Counted from the first letter of the stretch, positions 33,841 to 48,181 are shown. The stretch: 64,000 nucleotides of DNA from Paraburkholderia ultramafica (GCF_902859915.1 NZ_CADIKK010000031.1:1-64000), one strand, 5' to 3'. Translations and numbers: made by a program. The notes: generated by a model not told the origin, from the sequence alone.

Positions 33841-36043
33841 TCACTCTGCGCGCAACACGATCGTCGCGAGCGGCGGCAATACCAGTGAAGCGGAATGCGG
33901 CCAACCGTGGCTCGAGATTGCGTCGGTATGAATCAGCCCTCCATTGCCCATGTTCGAGCCGCCGTACACGCCGGCATCCGTATTCAGCACTTCCGCCCAG
34001 CGTCCGCTGCGCGGCATGCCGATGCGATAGCCGACGCGCGGCACCGGCGTCAGGTTGCAGACCACCACGAGTTCCTGGCCGGCGCCGTCGGTGCGCCGAT
34101 AGGCGAACACGCTGTTGGAGCTGTCGTCGCCGATCAGCCAGCCGAAGCCGCCCGGCTCGCTGTCGAGCCGATACAGCGCGGGCTCCTTGCCGTACAGATG
34201 GTTCAGGTCGCGCACCAGCATCTGCACGCCGTGGTGGTTCGCGTCGTCGAGCAGATGCCAATGCGGCGACGTGTCGTGATCGAACTCCGCCATCTGGCCG
34301 AATTCGCCGCCCATGAACAGCAGCTTCTTGCCCGGATGCGTCCACATGAAACCGAAGTACGCACGCAGGTTGGCGAACTTCTGCCACGGGTCGCCCGGCA
34401 TCTTGCCGAGCAGCGAGCCTTTGCCGTGCACCACTTCGTCGTGCGAAAGCGGCAGCACGAAGCGCTCCGAGTACGCGTACACCATGCCGAACGTCATGTT
34501 GTGATGATGGTATCGGCGATAGACCGGGTCTTCCTGCATGTAGTGCAGCGTGTCGTGCATCCAGCCCATGTTCCACTTGAACTGGAAGCCGAGGCCGCCG
34601 TCTTCGACGCGCGCCGTCACGCCCGGCCACGCGGTCGATTCCTCGGCAATCGTGATCGCGCCGGGCACGCCCGGCACATAGCCGACTTCATGATTCAGGC
34701 GCTTCAGGAACGCAATCGCTTCGAGGTTCTCGCGGCCGCCGTAAATGTTCGGCACCCACTCGCCGGCGGCGCGCGAGTAGTCGCGATACAGCATCGACGC
34801 GACCGCATCGACGCGCAAACCGTCGACGTGATAGCGCTTCAGCCACGCGAGGCCCGACGCGACCAGGAACGCACTCACCTCGTTGCGGCCGAGGTTGTAG
34901 ATCATCGTGTTCCAGTCCTGGTGATAGCCTTCGCGCGGATCGGCGTGCTCGTAGAGCGGCGTGCCGTCGAAGTCGACCAGGCCGTGCGCGTCGTTCGGAA
35001 AGTGCGCGGGCACCCAGTCGAGAATCACGCCGAGTCCGGCTCCGTGCGCCTTGTCGACGAAGCGCGCGAACTGCTCGGGCCTGCCGAAGCGCGCCGACGG
35101 CGCGAACTGCCCGAGCGGCTGATAGCCCCACGAGCCGCCGAACGGGTGCTCCGCGATCGGCATGAACTCGATGTGCGTGAAGCCCATGCTCTTCGCGTAC
35201 GGAACAAGCCGCTCGGCGAGCTCTTCCCAGTCGAGGCCGCGCTGACCTTCTTCGGCGATGCGCAGCCACGATTCCGCGTGCACTTCGTAGATCGAGATCG
35301 GCGCGCGCGCGGTCTGTTTGTCGGCGCGCGATTGAATCCAGTCGTGATCGGTCCACGGAAACTGCTCGACCTCGTCGACATGCGCGACCACCGACGCGGT
35401 GCCCGGCGGCTTTTCCGTCTGCATTGCGCACGGATCGGCCTTCAGCGGCAGCGGATGACCGTCGCGCGACAGCAGCTCGTATTTGTAGCGTGTGCCCGCG
35501 CCGACGCGGGGCACGAACAGTTCCCACACGCCGGCCTGATGGCGCAGCCGCATCGGATGACGGCGGCCGTCCCACGCGTTGAAGTCGCCGACCACCGACA
35601 CGCGCCGCGCATTCGGCGCCCATACGGCGAAGCGCACGCCGGGCACGCCGTCCACTTCCATCGGCCGCGCGCCGAGGCATTCGAGCACCGCGTACGGGTC
35701 GCCGTTGGCGAGGCGGCCCAACGGCTCGTCGCCGAGCACGGGGCCGAACGAATAGGTGTCCTCGATTTCCTGCACCACGCCGTGCCAGTCGATCCGCAAG
35801 CGGTACGGCGCCGCCGTCGTGACGCGGCCGACAAACAGCCCTGGCCGCAACGGTTCGAGCGCACCGAGCGTGGCGCCGTCGGCGCGCGCGATCACGGTGA
35901 CCTGCGCGGCGTTCGGCAACAGCGCGCGCACCACCGGGCCCGCGTCCGTGCGATGCAGCCCGAGCTGCGAGAACGGATCGGGGTGGCGCGCTTCGACGAG
36001 CGCGTCGATATCGAGTGGGTGGAGGCCTGCGGCCGGATCATGC

Positions 36044-36051
<8 letters not shown>
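33841..36051 (-). CDS. glgB: 1,4-alpha-glucan branching enzyme
   Basis: GlgB cuts alpha-1,4 chains and rejoins them as alpha-1,6 branches, finishing the glucan that GlgE elongates. The 736-residue protein has an N-terminal extension, a CBM48 domain (GVRFAVWAPNARRVSVVGDF) and the GH13 core. The nucleophile is Asp415 in GLRVDAVASMLYRD, the acid/base glutamate is near 470 in TIAEESTAWPGVT, and LPLSHDEVVHGKGSLL is present. ATG 36051 overlaps the end of treS by eight bases; the longer frame upstream is inside treS. Confidence 0.96.
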
Positions 36052-39507
<3,456 letters not shown>

Positions 39508-39511
<4 letters not shown>

Positions 39512-42500
39512 GTCGCACCTTCCGTAAAGGTTGGGTTGAAGGCGTCTGCATGATGGGCACGGTCGGAATCGCTGTCAGAGATGCTGTCCGCGTCATCCGG
39601 GCGCTCGGCGGGCAGGCCGCCGAGCGGCGCGATGCGCCAGATCGAGAACGGCTGCCCCGAGCCGAGTTGCACGTGCTGCCAGCGGCCGTGCCATTCGAAG
39701 CGCGCGCCGGTCATCTGATCGGTGACTTCCAGCGCGCCATGATCGTGCAGATGCCAGCGTTGGAAAGTGTCCCACGATAATTCGATATCCGCGCCCTGTT
39801 CGTTGAACGGGTCGAGGTTGATCGCGACGACGATCACATTGTCGCGCGCCTCGGTCGCTTTCTCGAACAGCAGGATGTGGTCGTTGTGCGCACTCAGGAA
39901 GGTCAGGCCGAGATGCGTTTGCAGCGCCGGGTTCGCACGGCGAATCCGGTTCAAGGCCGTGATCTCGCCGACGATGTTGCCGGGCCGGTGCCAGTCCCAC
40001 GCGCGCAGCTGATACTTTTCGGAGTCGAGATATTCCTCGCTGTTGGGCAGCGCGGCGGCCTCGCAGAGTTCGAAACCGCTGTACACGCCCCACGAACCCG
40101 CCAGCGTCGACGCGAGCGCCGCGCGAATCAGAAAGCCCGTGCGTCCCTGCGATTGCAGATGGCGAGGGTTGATGTCCGGCGTATTGACGAAGAAGTTCGG
40201 CCGGTAGAAGTCACGCGCGCCGGTTTGGGTGAGTTCGGTCAGGTACTCGATGAAATCGTGCTTCGACTCGCGCCACGTGAAATACGTGTACGACTGCGAG
40301 AAGCCGATCTTGCCGAGCCGGTTCATCATGCGCGGACGCGTGAACGCTTCGGCGAGGAAGATCGTGTCGGGATAGCGCGCGCGCACGTCGGCGATCATCC
40401 ATTCCCAGAACGGCAGCGGCTTGGTGTGCGGATTGTCGACGCGGAAAATGTGCACGCCCGCGTCGATCCAGAACAGGATCACGTCGCGCAGCGCGAGCCA
40501 CAGGTCGGGCTTGGCATCGTGCGCGTAGAAGTCGGGGTTGACGATGTCCTGGTATTTTTTCGGCGGATTCTCCGCGTAACGCAAGGTGCCGTCCGGACGC
40601 CAGGCGAACCACGTCGGATGCTCCTTGAGCCACGGGTGATCCGGCGAGCACTGGATCGCGAAGTCGAGCGCGATTTCGAGGCCGTGCGCGTGCGCGGCGG
40701 CGAGCATCGCCTTGAAGTCGTCGAGCGTGCCCAGTTGCGGATGCACGGCTGTGTGTCCGCCTTCGGCCCCGCCGATCGCATACGGACTGCCGACATCGCC
40801 TGGCTGCGCGGTCAGCGTGTTGTTGCGGCCTTTGCGATTCGCGAGACCGATCGGATGAATCGGCGGGAAATACAGCACGTCGAAACCCATGTCGCGGATG
40901 CGCGGCAGCTTCGTCGTCACGTCGGCGAAGGTGCCGTGACGCGCTTCGTCGTCGCTCATCGAACGCGGGAAGATCTCGTACCAGCTCGCGAAGCGCGCGG
41001 CGGTGCGGTCCGCGTCGATCCTGTAGAGCACCGGGTCGCGGCTTAGGAAGGGCCGGTGGCGCGCGGCGGTCATCGCCTGCGCGGTGGTCGGCGCGAGAAT
41101 CAGCGCGAGCTTCGTTTCGGCATCGGCCTTCGTGAAGAGCTTGACGATGTGTTCGAGCGGCTCGGTCACCGCGCCGTCCGCCGTTTCCACTTCGGCGAGC
41201 ACCAGCGCGAACAGATGCGCGGCTTCGTCGAGTTCGATCTCGATGGTTTGGCCCGCCTTCAGCTTCTTCTGGATGTGCTCGACCAGCGACGCAAAGTCGT
41301 CGCGCCACGCGATCACGGTGAACTCGTGGCGGCCCAGCCGTTCGAGCGGAATGCGCGCGCTCCAGATGTCGAGGCCGGCGGGCTGCGCCGGGGTCATCGG
41401 CACTTCGTGCCAGGCGGTTTCGTCAGCGGCGCGCCAGAGGACCGCGGCGGCGATCTTGTCGTGACCTTCGGCGAAGATCGCAGCGCTGATTTCGGCGCGC
41501 TCGCCTACCGACCGCTTGGCCGGGAAGCGGCCGTTGTCGACCGAGGGCATGACGTTTTCGATTGCCACGCGCGGCGCTTCGATCGCTTCGAGCACGCTCT
41601 TGTGGCCGCTGCGTTTGCCGCTCGCCTTGTCGATGGGCGGCGCGAGACGAATCGGCTGCTCCGCCGCCGCGCGGAACAGGCGCACGGCGCCGGGGGCGAG
41701 CGTGAATGGCGTCAAGCCGGCGGGCGCGGCCTGGCTTGGCGCATCGAGCGGCACGAAGCGCGTGAAGTTGCCCGGCGCGCTCGCGAGGAAGCGCGCCGGA
41801 TCGACGCGCAGCGGCGCGCCGAGTTCGGGATTGATGACGATCAGGATTGCTTCGGCGGCTTCGCGCAGGTCCGGGTGATCGGCGCGCAGCAACACCGCCG
41901 CGGGTGCGCCGGGCCCGCTCAGCGGGCGTAACTCACCATTGGCGTGCAGCGTCTTGCTATGGCGCGCGAGTTCGTTGGCGTGCGCGATCCGTTCGGTGAG
42001 ATCGAATTTCTTCGCCTGGGCCGCGACGGCGAACTGCGAGGCGTCGCCGCGCGTTTGCGACATCGGCTCCGTGATGCCGTATTCGAAGCCCATCGGCATC
42101 ATCCAGCCGGTGCCGAGCGCGGCCGACGTGAACAGCGCGCGCCGGTAAGCCCGTTCGACGATGGCAGCGTCGTGGACGTCGCTCAACTCGGCGGCGAGAC
42201 GCGTGCCGTACGGCGCTTCGGGGAAGGCGACCGGCGCGCCGATGTGCGCGAGCGCGGCGTGCTCCTCGGCCATCCAGCTCGAACGGAAGTCCCACCAGCG
42301 CACCGACGAAAACACGCTGTCAAAGCCCGCGCCTGCGAGGCCGAGCAGATCGTCGCGGGCGAGGCCGGGCGTCGCGGCGAGGAAACGCACGTCGGGGTGC
42401 CTGGCGCGCACCGCGTCGCCGAGTTGCCGCCAGACGGCGGTCGGCACGCGATGCGGCGAATCGAACCGGAAGCCGCCGACGCCGGCATCGGCCAGCGCCA

Positions 42501-42972
42501 GCAACTGCTGCGTCCACCAGCCGGCCAGCGCGGCGCCGCTGCTGGGGTCGTTGAAATTGGCATACGCGACGTTGTCCTCGCGATGCACATGACGTGGATC
42601 GAGCCGCGCCTCTGCCGACTCCAATGGATGGAACCAGCCGGCATGTTCGGCGTATAGCGCGCCATCGGCGGCCATCCGGTCGATCACCAGATCGACCAGC
42701 AAGGTCAGGCCGTGTTGACGGGCGGCGTTCGCGAGCGTGCGGATCGCTTCGGGGGGCGGCTGCCTCGCCTCGAACACCGGATGCAGCCGGGCGTGGTTGC
42801 CGACCACCTGTCCGTGGCCAGCTCGCCCGGGCTCGAACAGGCTGCCGATCAGCGCGTGATCGAAGCCCAGCGCGGCCGCATGAGCGAACTGCGCAGGCCA
42901 CGCATCGAGCGGCCCGACCAGGAGTGAATGGAAATAGTAAATCCGCGGCGCATATCCGTTTGGAGATTCCAT
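39508..42972 (-). CDS. glgE: Maltosyltransferase GlgE with extra N-terminal amylase-like domain
   Basis: GlgE transfers maltose from alpha-maltose-1-phosphate to the non-reducing end of a glucan. Residues about 450-1154 are the GlgE body: SWYEIFPRSMSDDEARHGTF, DVLYFPPIHPIGLANRKG, DFAIQCSPDHPWLKEHP, nucleophile Asp846 in FRVDNPHTKP and acid/base Glu875 in FLAEAFTRP. Residues 1-440 are an additional GH13-like domain not found in the roughly 670-residue actinobacterial enzyme. It repeats the order FRFDSPHRVP (Asp171) then FLAATPGLARDD, where the glutamate is replaced by alanine. It is therefore probably catalytically dead and may bind glucan. This is the first gene of the seven-gene cluster. Confidence 0.95.
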
Positions 42973-43404
42973 CGGTCGTTTCCAGATTGGTCCTGCTGTG
43001 GTGTGGATGCAGTTCGCATGCGATCACAGCGCTCATTGGGCTTCCAGAGCCGGATACCGCGCGATTCATCAGCGAGGGCGCGTACTGGTCAATGTAGTGC
43101 AAAGATCGTCACGCCGCTGGCCAGTCGAGGGTGCTTTGACGCCAGGCGCCGTTCGCATGAGGCTGGTCAGAACTATCCGCAGGGTGCAGCAAACGGTGTG
43201 CCAGTTGGGCCTGGAGCGGATCGATCGAAGGGCGCGCGCCCTGAAGGACGGCGCGCCGGGAGGCTGGAGAGGGACCAAGCGCGGTGGCGCACGCCCCGCG
43301 TGTAAAACCGGCGGGCATCGTGGGGGTTTTACACGCGGCGCGTGACAGGCGGCGCGATGACCGCCAGAGACGAAGTTGCGGCGGGTTGGATTGTGTCAGC
43401 AGCG
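42973..43404. other. 432-base gap upstream of glgE
   Basis: No gene is recognised between glgE and the DUF1345 gene. The gap should hold the glgE promoter on the minus strand, but no clear -10/-35 pair was found. Its only outstanding structure is the long inverted repeat at 43296-43338. Confidence 0.6.
43296..43338. repeat. 14-bp perfect inverted repeat between DUF1345 gene and glgE
   Basis: The arms ccgcgtgtaaaacc (43296-43309) and its exact complement (43325-43338) flank a 15-base G-rich spacer. It lies 66 bases past the DUF1345 stop. It could be a terminator without a T-run, a binding site or a dispersed palindromic element. Confidence 0.8.
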
Positions 43405-44067
43405 TTACGACCCAAGCAGGCCCGCGGCAATATTCACGCACAAGCCCAGCACGGCCACATTGAAGTAGAACGACAGAATCGATTGCGCGAGCGCGGCGCG
43501 GCGAATCGAACGCGAGCGCAGCACCACGTCGGACGTTTGCGAAGCCACCGCGATGGTGAACGAGAAATACATGAAGTCCCAGTAGTTCGGTTCGAGCTTG
43601 TGATCGGGAAATAACAGTGCGGTCTCTTTCGCATCGGTATCGTAGTAGAGCCGTGCGTAGTGCAGCGTGAAAATGGTCGGAATCAGAAACCATGCGCCAA
43701 TCAGCGTGAGACCGGTCAGCAGGTAGTGCCATGCGCTCGACGCGCCGGCTGTCCCTTTCGCCGACGCAAGCTCTAGCACGATCGCGGCAACGCTTGCGAT
43801 GGTCGCAAGACAGAGCACGAACAGCACGACGCCCGCGTTTTCATCGTCGCGCACGGCGTATTCGCGGACCCGATGTTCGTCGGCGGCGGCCATGTGCACC
43901 CAGATCATCAACAGGTAGCTCCAGACGGCGGCGTCCCAGCCGATCAGCGCGCGTCCCATCGGGCTCGTATGCGCGGGCACCACCAGCGCGACCACGATGC
44001 CGATGACGAGGCCGATCACCGTGCGTGGCCGATTGCGAAGAACCTGCGGATAGTATTTTATGAGCAT
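43405..44067 (-). CDS. DUF1345 family membrane protein
   Basis: A 220-residue protein with about five hydrophobic segments. The DUF1345 hallmarks are AVWSYLLMIWVHMAAADE, FLIPTIFTLHYARLYYD and the central PNYWDFMYFSFTIAVASQTSD, which resembles the pore-adjacent part of ion-channel folds. The function is unknown. ATG 44067 opens MLIKYYPQVLRNRPRT; an upstream extension to 44124 is not family-like. It is divergent from the GMC remnant. Confidence 0.85.
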   Translation of the reverse strand: MLIKYYPQVLRNRPRTVIGLVIGIVVALVVPAHTSPMGRALIGWDAAVWSYLLMIWVHMAAADEHRVREYAVRDDENAGVVLFVLCLATIASVAAIVLELASAKGTAGASSAWHYLLTGLTLIGAWFLIPTIFTLHYARLYYDTDAKETALLFPDHKLEPNYWDFMYFSFTIAVASQTSDVVLRSRSIRRAALAQSILSFYFNVAVLGLCVNIAAGLLGS

Positions 44068-44231
44068 GGAATCGGAAGTGAGGGCCGCCGGTGTCGCGGA
44101 TTCTACTCGCGCTTCGGCGACCATTTGTCGAATGAGTCGGTCACAGGCTATAGTCTTTCGCAGCGGCCTTGCGCGCCGCTTTCAGTTGAAAGGCAACTGG
44201 CAGCCAGCAGGCCTGCCTCGCAGTGAGCGCC

Positions 44232-44659
44232 ACGTCGTGTGCGCTTATCACAGCTTCCACGAGCATCTGGCGGAGCCAGGCAATCGCGTCGTGCCGTCGG
44301 CGGATCACAAGGACGCGCTCGGCATCCCGCAGCCCGAGATCTACTACTCGATCAACGACTACGTGAAGAAGAGCGCCGCCAATACGCACGAACTGTATGC
44401 GCAGATCGCGGCGCTGTTCGGCGGCACCGAGGTCTCGTTCGACGACAGCTTCGCGCCCAACAGTCACATCATGGGCACCACGATCATGGGCAGCGATCCG
44501 GCGGATTCGGTCGTGGATGCGGACTGCCGCACGCACAATCACTCGAATCTGTTCATTGCCAGCAGCGGCGTGATGCCGACCGCCGCCTCGGTGAATTGCA
44601 CGCTGACGATCGCGGCCTTGTCGCTGAAACTGGCCGACAAGCTCAAGCGCGAAATCTGA
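44232..44659 (+). pseudogene. C-terminal remnant of a GMC oxidoreductase (sugar/alcohol dehydrogenase FAD subunit)
   Basis: The frame carries the C-terminal end of a flavoprotein dehydrogenase: EPGNRVVPSADHKDALGIP, SINDYVKKSAANTHELYAQI, then SHIMGTTIMGSDPADSVVD and SGVMPTAASVNCTLTIAALS. These are the active-site His and terminal FAD-binding motifs of GMC enzymes. About 400 upstream residues, including the N-terminal GxGxxG site, are missing, and the region before about 44232 does not look like the family. The intact partner cytochrome gene follows 20 bases later. A deletion has removed the 5' two-thirds and joined it to the DUF1345 neighbourhood. Confidence 0.85.
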
Positions 44660-44679
44660 GCCCTGAGCGGAGAGTCACA

Positions 44680-46116
44680 ATGACGAAGAACACCTCTCGC
44701 GTGCCGCCGGAAGAGGCGCTCGTTCAGCGTGCGCGCCACCGCCGCTTCAGGGGCGCGACGCTGGCGGCGGCGTTTTCGCTGTTCGCGCTGTACGTCGCCT
44801 GGCATGAGGCGCACGGACCCGAAGCGCGCCCCGAAGACGAATTGCCGATCACGCGGGCCCGCGCCGACGCCGCATCGCAGCCGGCCAATGCCGCGGCGAC
44901 GCCGGCCGCGGTGACCGGCAACGATCTGGTCAAGCGCGGCGAATACCTGACGCGCGCCGGTGATTGCGCGGCCTGCCACACGGCGGACAAGTCGCGTCCG
45001 TTCGCGGGCGGCCTGCCGATCGACACGCCGTTCGGCACTATCGTGACGCCGAACATCACACCTGACCCGGCCACCGGCATCGGCCGATGGAGCGACGCCG
45101 ACTTTCTGCGTGCGATGCACGAAGGCATCGGCAAAGGCGGCGAGCGGCTTTACCCGGCGTTCCCGTATGCGGAGTACACGCGAGTCACCGAGCAGGACGT
45201 GCTGGCCATTCGTGCGTATCTGAACACGCTCACGCCGATCCACTACACGCCGCCGGCCAATAACCTGACATTCCCGTTCAACCAGCGTTGGCTGATGGCG
45301 TTCTGGAACCTGTTCAATTTCACCGAAGGCCGCTTCGTTCCCGATCCGAAGCACAGCGCCGAGTGGAATCGCGGCGCATATCTGGTGCAAGGCCTCGCCC
45401 ATTGCGACGAGTGCCACACGCCGCGCAATTTCATGCAGGGCCTGAAGTCAAGCTCGCGCTTCTCCGGTGCGGTGCAGGCCGGCTGGCATGCGTTCAACAT
45501 CACGCCGGACAAGATTAGCGGTGTGGGCGACTGGCGCAATGACGAACTGGTCGCGTATCTGGCGACCGGCGCAGCGGCGGGCCGCGCCAATGCCGCCGGC
45601 CCGATGGGCGAAGTGGTGGCCGACAGCACGCAGTATCTGACGCCGGTCGATCTGCGCTCGATCGTCACCTATCTGCGCTCGGTGCCGCCGATCAGCGGCG
45701 GCGAAACGCGCCCACGCCACCAATGGGGCAGTCCCGCCGCCGACGTCACCGCGCTGCGTGGCACCACGATCAGCGGAGTGAACGGCGCGCAGCTCTTCGT
45801 GGCCAATTGCGCGACCTGCCATAGCTGGACGGGCCAGGGTGTGGGGGCGAGCGCGCCGGGGGCGTATCCGTCGCTGATCCACAATTCGACGGTCGGCGCG
45901 AGCGATGCCAACAATCTGGCGATGGTGATCCTGCACGGCGTCAGTCGCACGACGACGCATGCGGACGTGCTGATGCCCGCATTCGGCAACCAGCTCACCA
46001 ACGACCAGGTGGCCGCGATCACCAACTATGTCACCAGACAGTTCGGCAATCCGCAGTCGAGCGTGACGGTCGAGCAAGTCGCCAAGCTGCGCACGCAGCT
46101 ACGCCCGTGGCAATAA
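44680..46116 (+). CDS. Three-heme cytochrome c subunit of a GMC-type dehydrogenase
   Basis: A 478-residue protein with an N-terminal membrane anchor (GATLAAAFSLFALYVAWHE) and three CxxCH heme sites: CAACH at residue 96, CDECH at 242 and CATCH at 377. This triheme layout belongs to alcohol, gluconate and sorbitol dehydrogenase cytochrome subunits, which pass electrons from a periplasmic flavoprotein to ubiquinone. GCGGAGAG precedes ATG 44680. Its normal partner, the flavoprotein just upstream, is truncated, so this cytochrome may be without a dedicated dehydrogenase or may serve another one. Confidence 0.92.
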   Translation: MTKNTSRVPPEEALVQRARHRRFRGATLAAAFSLFALYVAWHEAHGPEARPEDELPITRARADAASQPANAAATPAAVTGNDLVKRGEYLTRAGDCAACHTADKSRPFAGGLPIDTPFGTIVTPNITPDPATGIGRWSDADFLRAMHEGIGKGGERLYPAFPYAEYTRVTEQDVLAIRAYLNTLTPIHYTPPANNLTFPFNQRWLMAFWNLFNFTEGRFVPDPKHSAEWNRGAYLVQGLAHCDECHTPRNFMQGLKSSSRFSGAVQAGWHAFNITPDKISGVGDWRNDELVAYLATGAAAGRANAAGPMGEVVADSTQYLTPVDLRSIVTYLRSVPPISGGETRPRHQWGSPAADVTALRGTTISGVNGAQLFVANCATCHSWTGQGVGASAPGAYPSLIHNSTVGASDANNLAMVILHGVSRTTTHADVLMPAFGNQLTNDQVAAITNYVTRQFGNPQSSVTVEQVAKLRTQLRPWQ

Positions 46117-46133
46117 TGACCGCAAAGGCCGCG

Positions 46134-46170
46134 TGTTTCCGGCAAGGCATCCCGGAAACATGCCGTTTTT
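46134..46170 (+). terminator. Possible terminator after the cytochrome gene
   Basis: A 9-bp stem (tgtttccgg / ccggaaaca) with a 9-base loop is followed after five bases by ttttt. It lies about 17 bases past the stop. Confidence 0.5.
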
Positions 46171-46262
46171 GCGTTGTTTTGCGTCATTTTTGCTTTCTCA
46201 TTCGCCAGAATACGATCGGCACCGCGCATACGCGCTCGCGGATGCAGCATTATCATGAGTAT

Positions 46263-47000
46263 ATGGCTTCCGTACTCGTCAACTCCGTCCAGCATCATGC
46301 AGCCAATGCGAGCGGCCGCGACTTCGTGGTCGGCGATCTGCACGGCTGCGTCGACGCATTGCGCTATCTGCTGCGCATGATCGCGTTCGACCCGGCGCGC
46401 GACCGGCTCTTTTCGGTCGGCGATCTGGTCGATCGCGGCGAACATTCCGAGCAGGCTCTGGCGCTGCTCGACAAGCCGTGGTTCTTCGCCGTGCTCGGCA
46501 ATCACGAAGACACGCTGTGCGCTGTCGCCGATGGGCGTTTGCGGCCTCAGTGGTGGTATGGAATCGGCGGCACGTGGGCGATGGGTCTGCCCGACGAACG
46601 CTTGCAACACTACGCGGAACATCTGCGGATGCTGCCGCTCGTGCGGGTGGTCGGCAGCGGAAAAGAGCGCTTCAATATTCTGCATGCCGAATTTTTCGGC
46701 ACGGACGCCGATCTCGACGCGGGGAATTTTTCCGCCGAGACCCGCCAGCAATTGCTTTGGGGACGCGACCTGGCATTGGGCAACGGCGATCCGGCGCGGC
46801 AACGCGGACTTTCGCTGACCTATTGCGGCCATACGCCGATGCGTGACATCAAGCAGATCGGTTCGCAGGTGTTCATCGACACCGGCGCATTCGGGCCGGG
46901 CGGCAAGCTGACGATCGTGCAGCCTCAGGCATTGCTGCGCTGGTCGATCTCGGTCGACGAAGCGCGCGCCGAAGGGGCGGCGGCGCTGGCTTTGCCCTGA
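46263..47000 (+). CDS. Metallophosphoesterase (PPP-type serine/threonine phosphatase)
   Basis: A 245-residue cytosolic phosphatase with the full PPP metal-binding set: VVGDLHGCVDAL, SVGDLVDRGEHS, AVLGNHEDTLC, a histidine in NILHAEFF, and YCGHTPMRD. This is the lambda-phosphatase/PrpA-like size class. ATG 46263 is chosen; ATG 46242 is possible and adds seven residues. It may dephosphorylate proteins or Ap4A-like nucleotides; the substrate is not evident. The neighbouring RES toxin gene converges on it. Confidence 0.9.
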   Translation: MASVLVNSVQHHAANASGRDFVVGDLHGCVDALRYLLRMIAFDPARDRLFSVGDLVDRGEHSEQALALLDKPWFFAVLGNHEDTLCAVADGRLRPQWWYGIGGTWAMGLPDERLQHYAEHLRMLPLVRVVGSGKERFNILHAEFFGTDADLDAGNFSAETRQQLLWGRDLALGNGDPARQRGLSLTYCGHTPMRDIKQIGSQVFIDTGAFGPGGKLTIVQPQALLRWSISVDEARAEGAAALALP

Positions 47001-47034
47001 GCGCGTGCGCCGCCGGGACTGTCTGGCCCGTTCA

Positions 47035-47736
47035 TCAGCCGACCTGGCTGAGTTCGAACACCATATCCACGCTCGTACCGTTCCAGTTGTATTCCAGATA
47101 CGCCGCGTGATGGCAGTCGCGCAGCAGCGTGGTCCGGAACGCGGCGAGGCATTCGCCTTCGGCATCCCGCACCGACGGATAGACGACGCCCGGCGCACCC
47201 GCTTCGCGCACCGTGCGGCCGAGCGACTGCCCGGCCAGATAATCGTCCGGCGACAGCACGGAGAGATCGAGCGAAGCGTCGTTGCGCAGGTCGACCACGT
47301 TGCCTTGCGCCGCCACTGTGTAGAGACGCATCTGCTGGCGCATCGGCGGCTCGGCGGTTGCTTCGAGAAATTTTCCCGTGTGATAACGCGTTTCGGCAAT
47401 CGCGGTGGCGCGCGAGCGCGCGCAATAGAACACGCCGTAGGTGCCGTCGGAGAAGCGGCTGCCGAGCGGATTCAGATGCGTCAACGCGGCCATGATCGGT
47501 CCGTAGCCCGGGCCGAAGCGGCGCTCTTCGCGCGGCACCAGATCGAGCTCGCCGATTTCGGTGCGCAGCCGGTCGTTGGTCATCGCTTCGAGCGCGTACA
47601 GCGCGTCGAAATCTTCAGGGGAGGCGACCCGGTCGAACAGATTCACGGCGGGAAAGCGCGTCGGAATCACACGATACGCGGGCGACCAGTCGAGCGGCGC
47701 GGTGGGCCAGCGGTCCTGCCAATGCGGTTGTGTCAC
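47035..47736 (-). CDS. RES-domain toxin
   Basis: A 233-residue protein of the RES family, whose toxins deplete NAD+ (phosphorolysis or ADP-ribosylation). The family residues are seen in order: arginine in AYRVIPTRFP near residue 22, FGVFYCA-like GTYGVFYCARSRATAIAET with the conserved glutamate near 115, and the late serine in GVVYPSVRDAEGECLA. GTG 47736 overlaps the antitoxin stop by four bases (GTGA), the usual antitoxin-first coupling. All core motifs look intact, so it is probably active and held in check by its neighbour. Confidence 0.88.
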   Translation of the reverse strand: MTQPHWQDRWPTAPLDWSPAYRVIPTRFPAVNLFDRVASPEDFDALYALEAMTNDRLRTEIGELDLVPREERRFGPGYGPIMAALTHLNPLGSRFSDGTYGVFYCARSRATAIAETRYHTGKFLEATAEPPMRQQMRLYTVAAQGNVVDLRNDASLDLSVLSPDDYLAGQSLGRTVREAGAPGVVYPSVRDAEGECLAAFRTTLLRDCHHAAYLEYNWNGTSVDMVFELSQVG

Positions 47737-48170
47737 GCCCAGCCGCCTCGCATCGCGTCAAGATACTGGCGCACGGCCACGAGGTCGCTGATATTGCCCG
47801 CCAGCATGCGGTCCAGCGCGCGGCGGCCGCCGAACGGCGGCGCGCTGTTGGGGCGTTTGACCCAGGCGTCGGCGGCGCTCGGTTGCGGCAGCAGGATTTG
47901 CAACGCCTTGTAGATGCCGAGCAGCAGCGACAGGCGCTCGAGCGTGTCGCGCCCGAGACGGGCCGTTTCAGGCGCCTGCTTCCATTTGAAGAACGTAGAG
48001 CGGCCCGGCGAGCCGAGCAGCACGATCTGCTCGTCGGCGTTCAGGTCCCAGTCGCGCGCAATGTTGAAGAACGCGCGCAGACCCGCCGCGGTCATTTGCG
48101 TGAGCGTGGGTTCCGAAATGGGCCGGCGAATCGGCTCCTCGGGCGAGTTGAGGCGGGCAGCGTGGGCCAT
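47733..48170 (-). CDS. Xre/MbcA/ParS-like antitoxin with DUF2384
   Basis: This 145-residue antitoxin has an N-terminal helix-turn-helix-like part (GLRAFFNIARDWDLNADEQIV and LGSPGRSTFFKWKQ). The C-terminal DUF2384 domain includes RLSLLLGIYKALQILLPQ and GRRALDRMLAGNISDLVAVR, which blocks the toxin active site in related complexes. It is expected to repress its own promoter, which lies in the AT-rich, palindromic stretch directly upstream. It is coupled to the RES gene by a GTGA overlap. Confidence 0.88.
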   Translation of the reverse strand: MAHAARLNSPEEPIRRPISEPTLTQMTAAGLRAFFNIARDWDLNADEQIVLLGSPGRSTFFKWKQAPETARLGRDTLERLSLLLGIYKALQILLPQPSAADAWVKRPNSAPPFGGRRALDRMLAGNISDLVAVRQYLDAMRGGWA

Positions 48171-48181
48171 GAGCGGGTAAG

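Noticed and set aside
43109..43732. 207-residue minus-strand frame overlapping the DUF1345 gene and the gap before glgE
   Set aside because: Shadow of DUF1345 in another frame; no hydrophobic or domain structure.
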